Shown in pieces: positions 55,374 to 63,997 of a stretch of DNA of 64,000 nt. Position 1 is the first letter of the stretch. Each line of letters begins with the position of its first letter. The stretch is from an uncultured Coriobacteriaceae bacterium (lineage in GTDB: Bacteria; Actinomycetota; Coriobacteriia; Coriobacteriales; Atopobiaceae). Both the position numbers and the translations under genes were made by a program. The notes beneath the pieces were generated by a model, which did no database searches, was not told the DNA's origin, and worked only from the letters and a program-made list of their open reading frames with translations. The stretch covers positions 20,890 through 84,889 of the forward strand of contig CACYTH010000023.1 of assembly GCA_902777325.1 (NCBI GenBank). The letters are read 5' to 3'.

Positions 55374-55883
55374 TTAGATCTTCCTGTCCTTGTGCATGAG
55401 CGCCGCCAGGTCGATGCCGGCGGACTTGAGCTTCTTCATGACTGCGGCCATGTAGAGGTTGGCGCCGTCGTAGGGACCGTGCTCGCCGATGGCAACGTCG
55501 AGGAAGTCGTTGTAGGCTGCGTTTACGTGGGTCTCCCAGTGGGTGATCTCGCCATACTCGTTGGAGCGGATGAAGCTGTAGGCAAAGAAGTCCATAAAGA
55601 CGCCGTCGCGCTTGCGTGTGGCGCCAAAGTGGGTCTTCCAGGCGACGCCCTCGATGCTGGGGAAGCACTCGAAGTCGACGGGCTTCCAGTCGTCAAACTC
55701 GACGGAGTAGGAGAGGGCCTCCATGGTGGCGGAGTCCTCGACGGAGATGGGGTTCTCCTGGAGGTCGATCATGCTGCCGCCAAAGTACGGGGACCAGTAC
55801 TCGGCGTGGGGCGCGTAGACCCATGCATCGTACACGCTGCCGTCCTTCACCGACGTTTTGTCGTAGACGCTGTAGTAGGACAT
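55374..55883 (-). CDS. NTF2-like/SnoaL-like hypothetical protein
   Basis: A 169-residue soluble protein. The central part (FPSIEGVAWKTHFGATRKRD and FIRSNEYGEITHWETHVNAA) has the alternating strands of NTF2-like folds, followed by a helical C-terminal tail of about 45 residues. Function unknown. No strong ribosome site precedes ATG 55883, and upstream in-frame sequence lacks a better one. Confidence 0.6.
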   Translation of the reverse strand: MSYYSVYDKTSVKDGSVYDAWVYAPHAEYWSPYFGGSMIDLQENPISVEDSATMEALSYSVEFDDWKPVDFECFPSIEGVAWKTHFGATRKRDGVFMDFFAYSFIRSNEYGEITHWETHVNAAYNDFLDVAIGEHGPYDGANLYMAAVMKKLKSAGIDLAALMHKDRKI

Positions 55884-56063
55884 GGCGATAGCAAGGCGCG
55901 CATTCTCGCCGACATCTAGCCTGGCGGACCGGGCTGCTACTACGCTGTTACGGTGCCGTGCTGGCCGGCGTCGATCGCGTTTGATAGGGATATGCTTACG
56001 GGTGAACGAGGTAAAACCAGCCCTGGGACGCAGATGGGGCACAACCAATTGCGAGGTAAGAAC

Positions 56064-56591
56064 ATGAGAAAGATCCTGGTTGTCGTGGACATGCAGAACG
56101 ACTTCATCGACGCGGCGCTTGGGACCCCCGAGGCCGTTGCCATCGTCGATGCGGTCAAGGAGAAGATCGCCTCGTATCCCGTGGAGGACGTCATCGCCAC
56201 CATGGACACCCACGGCGAGAACTACATGGAGAGCCAGGAGGGGCAGAACCTTCCCGTCATGCACTGCATCAAGGGAACGGACGGCTGGAAGATCCGTCCC
56301 GACATCGCCGAGCTTCTCGATGGTGCCAAGATCTACGAGAAGCCGACCTTTGGCAGCACGGCACTGGCGGCCGACCTCAAGGCACTCTCAGAGACCGAGG
56401 ATATCGAGCTCGAGCTGATCGGCCTCTGCACGGACATCTGCGTCGTCTCCAATGCGCTGCTCCTGAAGGCCAACATGCCCGAGGTCAAGATTTCCGTCGA
56501 CGCGGCGTGCTGCGCTGGCGTCACGCCGCAAAAGCATCTGGCTGCGCTCGAGACCATGCGCTCCTGCCAGATCAACGTGACCAACGCCTAA
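56064..56591 (+). CDS. Isochorismatase-family cysteine hydrolase
   Basis: A 175-residue hydrolase. The catalytic triad is visible: D9 (VVDMQNDF), K93 (YEKPTFGS) and nucleophile C126 (LCTDICVVSNAL). Metal-binding DTH at residue 48-50 suggests a nicotinamidase-like or related amidohydrolase role. GAGG lies ahead of the ATG. Confidence 0.9.
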   Translation: MRKILVVVDMQNDFIDAALGTPEAVAIVDAVKEKIASYPVEDVIATMDTHGENYMESQEGQNLPVMHCIKGTDGWKIRPDIAELLDGAKIYEKPTFGSTALAADLKALSETEDIELELIGLCTDICVVSNALLLKANMPEVKISVDAACCAGVTPQKHLAALETMRSCQINVTNA

Positions 56592-56694
56592 CCTGCAGGG
56601 GGGTAACCCCCTTTGGCAGGTTCCCGTGCCGTGCCTCGTGTATCCTTGAGTCCTGTGGGGCCGTTCGTCCGGTCCCCGCAAGAAGGGATTCGCC

Positions 56695-57336
56695 ATGGAG
56701 TCACAAGGCCCACGCTACACAAGCAGCTGCGCGGTCTGCGGAAAGCCCGCGCGCATCTTTCTGGGCAGCACGTCGTACTGCCTGAGCTGCTACAACCACC
56801 TGAGCGACTACCTTGCGGGCGTACAGACTCCCACCAATGACAACTACCAGATCCTGGCCCTTGACCCAAAGGGCCACACCGTCGAGTTCTCGGTCGAGCG
56901 CTATGCGTTTGGCACCCGCTCCATCTGGACGGCCGTCGAGCAGGTTGCGCAGGACGACCCACGCAAGCAGGAAGGCTACGTAGGCAGGTCGGTGAGCATC
57001 GCGGTGGACGCGCAGCGGACGTCGCAGGACGAGGCGTTTGACGCGCTGATGGTCAAAGTCCAGTGCCTGGTGGGCCATGCGAGTGTGCGTGCCGTGCCCA
57101 TCAGCCTCGGGGAGGCTGGGAGTACCAGCGCGCGGTTTGGCGGACGTGCGCTCTATGCCAACGAGACCGGCGTCGCGCGGATCGAGGTCGACGAGCGGGG
57201 CGAGAAGTCGGTCGTGGTTGACGGTCAGCGTCTCTCGCCCCAGCAGTTCGTGGACATGTTGAGCTGCTTCGAGGGGTTTGACCTCTACTGGCAGATGCGA
57301 GACGCCGCGGACGAGCCGCCCGCATGGCTGCAGTAG
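56695..57336 (+). CDS. Zinc-ribbon hypothetical protein
   Basis: A 213-residue protein. The N-terminus has four Cys in two CxxC pairs (C12, C15, C29, C32) forming a likely zinc ribbon. The remainder alternates strands and helices (YQILALDPKGHTVEFSVERY, GRALYANETGVARIEVDERG) without a known active site. AGAAGGG precedes the ATG. Function unknown. Confidence 0.75.
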   Translation: MESQGPRYTSSCAVCGKPARIFLGSTSYCLSCYNHLSDYLAGVQTPTNDNYQILALDPKGHTVEFSVERYAFGTRSIWTAVEQVAQDDPRKQEGYVGRSVSIAVDAQRTSQDEAFDALMVKVQCLVGHASVRAVPISLGEAGSTSARFGGRALYANETGVARIEVDERGEKSVVVDGQRLSPQQFVDMLSCFEGFDLYWQMRDAADEPPAWLQ

Positions 57337-57469
57337 CTCCTCGTGAGCCATCCGACGGACCCGTCCGCTGGACAATTCGCTCATCCGCACCAGGAGATAG
57401 GGCAAAAGGTGATAGGGTCAGCTGCGGGGGCCTTGACTTTCAGCTGCGAAGCCTCGGGGAGGCGTTCGA

Positions 57470-57913
57470 ATGATTTGGAGAAGAAGCCAGAAGAGGGAAA
57501 GCGCTGGGGAAGGCACCGAGAAGAGTGCCAAGGCAGGCGCTATGACCCTCCAAGAGCTGCAAGGATACATGGTCAGCCAATATGGCGCCGAGACCGACCA
57601 TCCGATCAAGGAGGAGCACAGCATCACCGTCTTCATGCGTCCGGACAACAAGAAGTGGTTTGCTGCCGCCAAGAACATAGGGTGCAAGTCCCTGGGAATT
57701 GACCGTGCTGGGCGTATCGACATACTCAACGTGAAGCTGGACCCGCGCGTGGTGGCAAAGCTCCGTGTGCGCGAGGGCTTTATGCCTGCGTGGTACATGA
57801 ACCAGAACAGCTGGGTCACCATTCTCCTGGACGGATCAGTGCCAAATGAGGAGATTCGGGAGTACCTGGACATGGCCTATGCCCTCGCGGGAGACAAGCG
57901 AGGCAAGAGGTAG
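57470..57913 (+). CDS. MmcQ/YjbR family DNA-binding protein
   Basis: A 147-residue protein whose C-terminal 110 residues fit MmcQ/YjbR (VFMRPDNKKWFAAAKNIG, NVKLDPRVVAKLRVREGFMPAWYM and SWVTILLDGSVPNEEI). YjbR-fold proteins are small and presumed to bind DNA. ATG 57470 has GGGGAGG seven bases upstream and adds a basic head; ATG 57542 is an alternative start with a weaker site. Confidence 0.85.
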   Translation: MIWRRSQKRESAGEGTEKSAKAGAMTLQELQGYMVSQYGAETDHPIKEEHSITVFMRPDNKKWFAAAKNIGCKSLGIDRAGRIDILNVKLDPRVVAKLRVREGFMPAWYMNQNSWVTILLDGSVPNEEIREYLDMAYALAGDKRGKR

Positions 57914-57951
57914 CGCGTCGGTGCCCGGACGAGCGACGGGCGCGGTGCGCG

Positions 57952-58144
57952 TCAGCGGCTTTGTTTGCGCCGGTCGGGCTGCCCTGCGAGACCAAACGCC
58001 GTCTGCTCCGTAAGCGGGAAGCCGGGCGCGTCGCCAAGCCTCCAGTACAGAGGTGAGCGGAAGCAGAACACGAACACGCCCGCGAACCACACCACGGCCA
58101 GCACCCGTAGCGGGGTCTATGCGAACGTATTCCGTGCTTGCCAT
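57952..58144 (-). pseudogene. Possible frameshifted small membrane protein
   Basis: Reading leftward, ATG 58144 with AAGGAGG just upstream gives MASTEYVRIDP. After a shift of one frame near 58108-58112 the sequence continues LRVLAVVWFAGVFVFCFRSP and about 33 further polar residues to a stop at 57952. The hydrophobic run looks like one membrane helix. Either a broken gene of about 63 codons or a GTG-started 50-residue peptide (start 58104). Confidence 0.35.
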
Positions 58145-58375
58145 GGCCCTCCTTGCGTTCATGGTGCCCCTCGCGCGTCGGTTGCAGGGTCCATTATCCC
58201 ACTGAGGGACCTGCGAAGCCGAATCTGCGACCTCCGGGTAATCGTTGGTAGTGAAGCCGTACGCCTCAGTACGCTTGCAGCAGGTGTTAATCCAGTAGCC
58301 GAGGCTTGCGGGGACGGGAGTTCTCGCGTTCTAGGCCTTGAGTTGAGACTCAGTGTTGTGTGGGGGCTTCTGCGC
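58145..58375. other. Intergenic stretch without visible gene
   Basis: No frame here has a ribosome site with protein-like composition, and base composition is more even than in neighbouring genes. It may be decayed sequence. Confidence 0.4.
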
Positions 58376-58681
58376 CTACCACGCCATGCGGTCGAAGCGT
58401 CGCTTCGAGTCCTCACGTGCGTCCCCCAGAAAAAGCATCGTGAGTTCGCGTGCCGTCTCGTCCGCCATCGGATAGATGACTTTCGTGGTTCTGGGGACTG
58501 GGTAGCAGCGGCAGGGCACCGGCGGTCTGGCGGCTTCGTACTGAGGGTCGTACCTACGGGAGAGGCTTGGGTTGGACTCCAAGACATCGATGGAGTCCTC
58601 GAGTCGCTTGTAGGTTGCGTCTGGAAGCTCCGCCAGCTGCTCAGCGAACTGCCGCGTATAGCGCACGTTCCAAACGGTCAT
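58376..58681 (-). CDS. RelE/YafQ-type toxin
   Basis: A 101-residue basic protein with the RelE/ParE fold pattern: VRYTRQFAEQLAELPD helix, then a strand-rich half ending KVIYPMADETARELTMLFLG. RelE-type toxins cleave mRNA at the ribosome. Its ATG overlaps the antitoxin stop by 4 bp, as usual in toxin-antitoxin operons. Confidence 0.82.
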   Translation of the reverse strand: MTVWNVRYTRQFAEQLAELPDATYKRLEDSIDVLESNPSLSRRYDPQYEAARPPVPCRCYPVPRTTKVIYPMADETARELTMLFLGDAREDSKRRFDRMAW

Positions 58682-58983
58682 GCGCCAACCCTTGCCGCGC
58701 GCATCGCGCGGGCCTCCTCGCGGGTGACGACGTCGCCTGTCGCGATGTCGTCGAGACCACGCCTGATGCCGTCGGCGACCGAAAGCTCGTACGCTTGGGC
58801 CGCTCGTTCGGCAGAGCTTACAGCGGAGAGGGGGAAGGGGATACCTCGCTCGCGTACGACCGCCCGGGCGAAGATGCCGATGGCGGTCGAGGGAGGCAGG
58901 CCAATCTCGCGACACACCTCGGTGAAGTCGCGCTTGAGGTCATCCTCTATGCTGATGGTCATGGCCATTGAGCTACCAGTCAT
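58678..58983 (-). CDS. RelB/DinJ-type antitoxin
   Basis: A 101-residue protein with an N-terminal ribbon-helix-helix (MTISIEDDLKRDFTEVCREI, then GLPPSTAIGIFARAVV) and an acidic/helical C-terminus that would wrap the toxin. Three ATGs (58983, 58968, 58962) are possible and none has a strong ribosome site. A dyad just upstream suggests autoregulation. Confidence 0.82.
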   Translation of the reverse strand: MTGSSMAMTISIEDDLKRDFTEVCREIGLPPSTAIGIFARAVVRERGIPFPLSAVSSAERAAQAYELSVADGIRRGLDDIATGDVVTREEARAMRAARVGA

Positions 58984-59014
58984 ATGTATTAGACATGTAC
59001 TGAATACGTATTAA
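58984..59014. promoter_or_regulatory. Dyad upstream of toxin-antitoxin genes
   Basis: AT-rich stretch with perfect palindrome AATACGTATT (59003-59012) and a further GTATT/AATAC pair. It covers the likely promoter of the operon and fits RHH antitoxin binding. Confidence 0.55.
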
Positions 59015-59061
59015 ACACAGTTCTGCCGTAGAGAACCACCCGGATGCCCGAGATACGAAAA

Positions 59062-59079
59062 CAGGCCCCGAAGGGCCTG
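59062..59079. terminator. Short hairpin
   Basis: CAGGCCC/GGGCCTG with CGAA loop, nearly the same as at 55315-55336. It lies between the divergent antitoxin and ArsR genes, so no gene clearly ends here. Confidence 0.45.
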
Positions 59080-59094
59080 CGAAGAATGAATGTA

Positions 59095-59122
59095 TTGACA
59101 TATCGCGGTATAACGATATGAT
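59095..59122 (+). promoter_or_regulatory. Promoter with ArsR-type operator
   Basis: TTGACA (59095-59100), 16-base spacer and TATGAT (59117-59122). A dyad CATATCG-8-CGATATG (59099-59120) covers the spacer, where a bound repressor would block RNA polymerase. The start codon is only 7 bases after the -10 box, so the mRNA would be leaderless. Confidence 0.72.
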
Positions 59123-59128
59123 GTGCCC

Positions 59129-59443
59129 ATGGACATGACCGAGACATTCAAGGCGCTATCGAACCCCACGCGGCTCCAGATTCTCATGTGGCTGAAGGAC
59201 CCCGAGGCCAACTTCCCCGAACAGGGAGGGCACCCCGGCGTGCCGGACGACCTGAAAGGCGGGGTGTGCGTGGGCTCCATCCGCGACAAGGCGGGCATCT
59301 CTCAGTCGACCGCCTCGCAGTACCTCGATGTGCTGAAGCGCTGCGGGCTGCTGCTCTCCGAGCGCCACGGCAAGTGGACCTACTTCCGCCGCAACGAGGA
59401 AGCCATAACCGAGCTGGCCCGGTTCGTGGGAGGCGAGCTCTGA
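59129..59443 (+). CDS. ArsR-family winged-helix regulator (1)
   Basis: A 104-residue regulator: FKALSNPTRLQILMWLKD, then a winged HTH with IRDKAGISQSTASQYLDVLK and the wing GKWTYFRRNEEA. A variable insertion (about residues 25-45, GGHPGVPDDLKGG) precedes GVCVGSI. Likely autorepresses from the overlapping dyad and controls the radical SAM gene 88 bp downstream. No strong ribosome site; ATG 59129 fits a leaderless start. Confidence 0.87.
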   Translation: MDMTETFKALSNPTRLQILMWLKDPEANFPEQGGHPGVPDDLKGGVCVGSIRDKAGISQSTASQYLDVLKRCGLLLSERHGKWTYFRRNEEAITELARFVGGEL

Positions 59444-59495
59444 CACCGCAACCGGACAAATCGGTGAAGCATCTTGTCATGCCATTACGCATCGA

Positions 59496-59509
59496 CATAT
59501 CACGATATC
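59496..59509. promoter_or_regulatory. Second ATATC-type dyad before radical SAM gene
   Basis: CATATCACGATATC shares half sites ATATC/GATAT with the ArsR promoter dyad but with a 2-base spacing. It is 23 bp upstream of the radical SAM start. Confidence 0.45.
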
Positions 59510-59531
59510 TAGTCTTAAGGAGGACAGGAAA

Positions 59532-60416
59532 ATGCACTACACGGGACCGGTAATCAGGCCGCCCTACGAGGCGGGGAGCGTCATGCTGGAGGTGACAGTG
59601 GGCTGCACGCACGACTCGTGCACCTTCTGCACCTACTACAAGGGCCACCCCTTCCGCCCCGCCCCGCTCGAGCAGGTGCGCGCCGACCTCGCCGAGATTG
59701 CGCGCTTTCGCCCCGGCACCGATCATATCTGGGCGGCGGGCGGCGACCCGTTCTCCATGAGCACGCGCAGGCTGCTGGATCTTGCCGACCTCGTCCACGA
59801 GTACCTGCCGGGCGCCACCATCTCAACCTACGCGCGCGTCGACAGCATGCGCAACAAGACGGTGGACGACCTGCGGACGCTGCACGACGCGGGCTACACC
59901 GACATCATGATTGGCATCGAGTCGGGCGACGATGAGGTGCTTGCGCACGTGAACAAGGGCTACACCGCCGCCGACGTCGTGGAGCAGTGCGGGAAGCTCG
60001 ACGAGGCAGGGCTGCCCTACAACTGCATCTACCTGGGCGGCATCGCCGGCGCGGGGCGCGCCGAGGAGACCGCAGCGCGCTCGGCGGAGGTGTTCAACCA
60101 GATCCGCCCGCAGTTCATGTACCTCACCACCGTCACCATCTTCCCCGACTCCGAGCTCGGCGCCGAGGTTGCGCGGGGCGACTTCGCGCCTATGAGCGAG
60201 CTCGAGCGGTTCCGCGAGTTCCGCGCGCTCGTGGCTGCGCTGGAGAACCCCATCGTCGTGGACACGCGCCTGGTGACCAACTCCATCGGCTTCGTCGCCG
60301 AGCTGCCGGCCGACCGCGAGGAGTGTCTGGCCGCGCTCGACGAGGCCATCGCTGGCTTCTCGGAGGATGACGAGCGGAGGCTCTCGCGCAGGAGGGCGAT
60401 GATGCGCACGATCTGA
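59532..60416 (+). CDS. Radical SAM protein of unknown function
   Basis: A 294-residue enzyme. The iron-sulfur Cys are C25, C30 and C33 in GCTHDSCTFC, spacing Cx4Cx2C rather than the classical Cx3Cx2C. IWAAGGDPF and IMIGIESGDDEVL are SAM-binding segments of the Elp3/HemN-like fold. No SPASM or B12 domain. The substrate is unknown. AAGGAGG precedes the ATG. Flanked on both sides by ArsR-type regulators, so expression is probably metal-, redox- or effector-controlled. Confidence 0.88.
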   Translation: MHYTGPVIRPPYEAGSVMLEVTVGCTHDSCTFCTYYKGHPFRPAPLEQVRADLAEIARFRPGTDHIWAAGGDPFSMSTRRLLDLADLVHEYLPGATISTYARVDSMRNKTVDDLRTLHDAGYTDIMIGIESGDDEVLAHVNKGYTAADVVEQCGKLDEAGLPYNCIYLGGIAGAGRAEETAARSAEVFNQIRPQFMYLTTVTIFPDSELGAEVARGDFAPMSELERFREFRALVAALENPIVVDTRLVTNSIGFVAELPADREECLAALDEAIAGFSEDDERRLSRRRAMMRTI

Positions 60417-60483
60417 CGCGGAAACTTACTTGCAGTGATTGGTATACTTGAAACTTACATGATGTACGAGGGGTGAGTCGCGT

Positions 60484-60798
60484 ATGGATCTGATTGAGGT
60501 ATTCAAGGCACTGTCCAACGAGACGCGCCTCAACATCTTGCTCTGGCTCAAGGATCCTGGAACCAACTTTGGCCCCCAAGGCATCCATTTCTCCGAGCCG
60601 ATTGACCTCAAGGGCGGCGTCTGCGTGGAGAGCATCAGCGAGAGAGCTGGCATCTCCCAATCAACGGCATCAAACTACCTCACCATGATGCGTCGAGCGG
60701 GTCTCCTGCTGTCGGAGCGGCATGGCAAGTGGACGTACTATCGCCGGAATGAAGAGGTAATTGCGGAGCTTGCTCGGCGAGTTGAGACAGAACTCTGA
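60484..60798 (+). CDS. ArsR-family winged-helix regulator (2)
   Basis: A 104-residue paralogue of the regulator at 59129-59443: FKALSNETRLNILLWLKD, GISQSTASNYLTMMRRAGLL and GKWTYYRRNEEV are shared almost residue for residue, including the odd insertion (GPQGIHFSEPIDLKGG). GAGGGG lies upstream of the ATG. It ends 119 bp before the flavin reductase gene and may control it. Confidence 0.88.
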   Translation: MDLIEVFKALSNETRLNILLWLKDPGTNFGPQGIHFSEPIDLKGGVCVESISERAGISQSTASNYLTMMRRAGLLLSERHGKWTYYRRNEEVIAELARRVETEL

Positions 60799-60917
60799 TT
60801 GATAGTATGTAATACATTCTACCGTTCAACAAAGAATAACTACCTATAGTCTTATAAATCGAGAAATATCGAAATGTAGTTCTATACTGGCGCCACCTAC
60901 GACCAAAGGGGGCACCT

Positions 60918-62846
60918 ATGGAACTCAAACACATCTTTGAACCCATCGCCATCAACGGGCTGACGATCAAGAACCGCATGGTCGTGTCGGCCATGGCCAG
61001 CTGCTACTGCACCGAGGACGGCATGCCTACCGAGAAGTTCATGGCCTATCACGAGCGCAAGGCCCGTGGTGGCTTTGGCGCCATCATCACGGAGGACTTC
61101 TGCGTGTGCCCCGAGGCCGGTGCCTTCAGGCGCTTGGGCGGGCTGTGGAACGACGCGCAGGCAGAGGCGTTTCGCGCCTTCACCCAGCGCATCCACGATG
61201 CCGGCGCAAAGATCATCGTGCAGCTCTATCATGCCGGGCGTCAGACGTCGAGTCGCGTGACGGGCGTGCGGTGCGTGGCGCCCTCCGCCATCAAGGATCC
61301 CACGGTGGGGGAGACTCCCCACGCGCTGACAGTCGACGAGATCCATGCACTGGAGCAGTGCTTCGTGGACGCCGCCGTCCGCGCCAAGGCCGCAGGCTTT
61401 GATGGCGTGGAGATCCATGGCGCTCACGGCTACCTCATCAACCAGTTTGCCTCCCCGTATTCCAACAAGCGTAGCGACGAGTACGGTGGCACCACCGTCA
61501 ATCGCGCGCGCTTTGCGACTGAGGTGGTCGCGGCAGTGCGTGAGGCGGTTGGGGCGGACTTCCCCATCATCTATCGCATGAGCTCGGTGGAGTTCGTGCC
61601 AGGCGGTCTGCAGCTCGAGGAGGCCAAGGTCATTGCCCGCTTGGTGGAAGAGGCGGGCGCCGACCTCATCCACGTCTCGCAGGGCGTCTTTGCCTCGGGT
61701 CGCAACATCATCCCTCCCTTCGCCATTCCGGTGGCAGGCTTTGCCGACCATGCGGCAGCCATCAAGCAGGCTGTGAAGGTGCCGGTGATGGCGGTCGGCC
61801 GCATCAACGACCCGCTCCTGGCAGACACCATCATCGCCACCGGCAAGGCGGACCTGTGCGCCATGGGCCGCGCATCTCTGGCCGACCCCGACATGCCCAA
61901 CAAGGCGCGCGAGGGTCGCCTGTGCGACATCAACCGCTGCATCGGGTGCCTGCAGGGCTGCGACGGCGAGCTTGAGCAGGGGCTTCCCATCCGTTGCCTG
62001 GTCAATCCGCTGACGGGCAAGGAGGATGAGTACGACCTGTCGCCCGTGGGCGAACCGCGTCGCGTGGTTGTCGTAGGCGGCGGTGTGTCGGGCTGCGAGG
62101 CGGCGCTTGTTGCTGCCACGCGCGGGCACAAGGTAACGCTGCTGGAGCGCAGTCAGGAGCTTGGTGGCCAGTGGCTGGCGGCTGCCGCGCCGCTCGCCAA
62201 GGGTGACTTCACGTCGTTCGTCGTGTGGCAGAGCCGTCAGCTCGAGCGTTTGGGCGTCGACATCCGTCTTGGTGTCGAGGCCACCCGCGGGGCTATTGAT
62301 GCGCTCGAGCCCGACGTGGTCATCCTTGCCACAGGCTCCAACCCCGCGATGCCGCCCATTGCCGGACTGCGCGAGCATGGGGTCGTTGCGCAGGACATCC
62401 TGCGCGGTCGTGCCGAATTTGGTAGCCGCGTAGTGGTTATCGGTGGTGGCCTGGTGGGCGCCGAGACGGCCGACTTTGTGGCCGAGGGCGGAAGCGCGGA
62501 CGTCACGATCGTGGAGATGCTCGACCAGATCGTGCGCGACGGCGAGCCGGCTCCCACCTCCTTCCTCCTCGAGCGGCTCGCGGCCCACGGGGTGAAGGTG
62601 CTTACTTCGGCAGCCGTCCAGAGTGTTGAAGCAGATGCCGTTGTGTACAAGAAGGACGGCGGCGAAGTGCGCCTGGACGACGTGGATACCATCGTCGTTG
62701 CTATTGGCGCACGTGCGAACGTCGCCCTTGCTGGCACGTTGACGGATGCGCCTTACCAGGTGATCTCCGTCGGCGACTGCAACGAGCGGGCCAAGAACGG
62801 CTACAGAGGCATTCAGGAAGGCTTTGAGGCGGGCCTGCGCGTGTAG
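60918..62846 (+). CDS. Old-yellow-enzyme-type FMN/FAD/4Fe-4S oxidoreductase
   Basis: A 642-residue reductase of the 2,4-dienoyl-CoA reductase/BaiH group. Residues 1 to about 350 form the FMN barrel ([19 protein letters not shown]). Four Cys in RCIGCLQGC and the later RCL bind a 4Fe-4S cluster. The rest is an FAD/NAD(P) module with [16 protein letters not shown] and [16 protein letters not shown]. It would reduce enoates, bile acid or other activated C=C bonds with NAD(P)H. AAAGGGGG precedes the ATG. The 119-bp gap before it is strikingly AT-rich, with ATGTAATACAT and another ATATCG, so the ArsR regulator next door may act here. Confidence 0.93.
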   Translation: MELKHIFEPIAINGLTIKNRMVVSAMASCYCTEDGMPTEKFMAYHERKARGGFGAIITEDFCVCPEAGAFRRLGGLWNDAQAEAFRAFTQRIHDAGAKIIVQLYHAGRQTSSRVTGVRCVAPSAIKDPTVGETPHALTVDEIHALEQCFVDAAVRAKAAGFDGVEIHGAHGYLINQFASPYSNKRSDEYGGTTVNRARFATEVVAAVREAVGADFPIIYRMSSVEFVPGGLQLEEAKVIARLVEEAGADLIHVSQGVFASGRNIIPPFAIPVAGFADHAAAIKQAVKVPVMAVGRINDPLLADTIIATGKADLCAMGRASLADPDMPNKAREGRLCDINRCIGCLQGCDGELEQGLPIRCLVNPLTGKEDEYDLSPVGEPRRVVVVGGGVSGCEAALVAATRGHKVTLLERSQELGGQWLAAAAPLAKGDFTSFVVWQSRQLERLGVDIRLGVEATRGAIDALEPDVVILATGSNPAMPPIAGLREHGVVAQDILRGRAEFGSRVVVIGGGLVGAETADFVAEGGSADVTIVEMLDQIVRDGEPAPTSFLLERLAAHGVKVLTSAAVQSVEADAVVYKKDGGEVRLDDVDTIVVAIGARANVALAGTLTDAPYQVISVGDCNERAKNGYRGIQEGFEAGLRV

Positions 62847-62952
62847 CGCCCGTCCTCGTCGGTCACGGGAAGGCCAGCACCGAATCCGTAGAGCGCCGTG
62901 TAGACGTCCCGCTCGAGCACCGTGCGCGTGCATCCGGCCATGTTCTTGCCGT

Positions 62953-63309
62953 ATGAATGCGCGCTCGTTCCTCGCCTACTGCGCGTCGGAGGACGCGGCC
63001 CTCGTCACGCTCAGCCAGGCGGCGAAGGCGGTGAAGGCGGTGAAGGCGCCGCCAGTGCCGAAGAGGCCGATAGCGTACCTCGAGGACGCCGAGCTCGCGG
63101 CGGTGCTCGCGGCAAACGACGGCGTCACGCAGAAGTCGCGGAGGAACCGCATGCTGCTCGTGATGCTCTACGAGTCTGCGGCCCGCGTGTCCGAGATCTG
63201 CGGGGCCAGGGTCGGCGACCTGTCCCTCACCGCGCCGGCCCGGGTCACGCTCACCCCGGAGTCTCTTCGGCCTCCGCTCCGTATAGGTATCTTTGGTGCT
63301 CCGCCATAG
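62953..63309 (+). pseudogene. Tyrosine recombinase/integrase fragment
   Basis: From ATG 62953 the sequence [20 protein letters not shown] through [20 protein letters not shown] and [18 protein letters not shown] matches the SAM-like core-binding domain end and first part of the catalytic domain of XerC-type recombinases; the first catalytic Arg is in AARVSE. After about 63250 the frame continues into unrelated sequence and stops. The His, second Arg and Tyr are absent, so this is a remnant truncated at both ends. Confidence 0.78.
63251..63307 (-). pseudogene. 5' remnant of a minus-strand gene
   Basis: AGGAGG seven bases before ATG 63307 starts [18 protein letters not shown] then a stop, inside the integrase fragment. 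A strong ribosome site feeding 18 codons suggests the 5' end of a gene cut by the recombinase segment. Confidence 0.35.
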
Positions 63310-63975
63310 CGAATACCTCCTGTGCAGAGTTGGTGCTCGTTTGCAGTTGGTTGCTGTAGGCGGCTCGAGTCGCGCTAGCGGTATCTCTATAGCCCACCGG
63401 CCCGCAGTGGCGCTGGCGTCTCGTCTCGCATCCGTCTTGGTTCGTCTTGGTTGGGCATTAGGCACAGAACGCGCACAACCGAGTCCGCCACGGCATTAGG
63501 CGCCGCGATCGGTCTCGGTTGTGCATGCTTGGGCGTGTCGCTCGTACCTCGAAGAGGGGACTTATGGCCACCTTGGTGCGCCTAACTGCTAGCGGCGCGT
63601 CCAGGACGTCCGACTCCTCGGTGCTATCTGCTGTTTCCTTGGCGTCGGAGCGGCCAACAGGCCGACCGCGGCGCCTCTGAGTCGGACGTTAGGTTGACAC
63701 AGATCCACCTGCATCGCAGAACGTCCTCCCGACGTTTGTGGCTATCGCCCTCTTCTGGTTTCGAGAAAGTCGACTTGCTTTCATGGAGTGCCTCCTGTCT
63801 TGTTCGTCTCAGATGCGGTTACAGGACGCGCCCTATCGGGCTAAGCAAGAAGGTAGTCCTGGGGTAAGACACAAATTCATGCCTGAGGCTCAGCTGACGG
63901 GGAGGGGGGTGTTCCTATAGTTTTGTCAACCCCTCAGCACGCAGCAGATCGCATGACGTCCCGACATGCCGAAGC
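63310..63975. other. Gene-poor decayed region with inverted repeats
   Basis: No full gene is seen in about 660 bases. Inverted repeats: GCACAACCGAG/CTCGGTTGTGC (63470-63480, 63511-63521) and ACGTCCGACTC/GAGTCGGACGT (63608-63618, 63679-63689). The word GGCATTAGGC occurs in related form twice (about 63450 and 63490). GCCTAAC (63580) and GTTAGGT (63688) flank the second repeat. Confidence 0.6.
63689..63784 (-). pseudogene. Short minus-strand ORF with strong ribosome site
   Basis: CAGGAGG eight bases before ATG 63784 starts a 31-residue basic peptide (MKASRLSRNQKRAIATNVGR and eleven more). It may be the 5' remnant of a transposon- or plasmid-type gene. Not recognised. Confidence 0.3.
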
Positions 63976-63997
63976 GGGCCCTCCTCCTGGAGGGCCC
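63976..63997 (+). terminator. GC hairpin at right edge
   Basis: A 9-bp stem GGGCCCTCC/GGAGGGCCC with TCCT loop, cut off by the window end before any T-run can be seen. Confidence 0.6.

Noticed and set aside
57965..59014. A plus-strand frame of about 350 codons across the toxin-antitoxin pair
   Set aside because: No family resemblance or ribosome site, and it is antisense to two recognisable genes.
63470..63521. Inverted repeat as an insertion-sequence end pair
   Set aside because: Only 52 bases are enclosed, there is no transposase, and no flanking target duplication could be seen.
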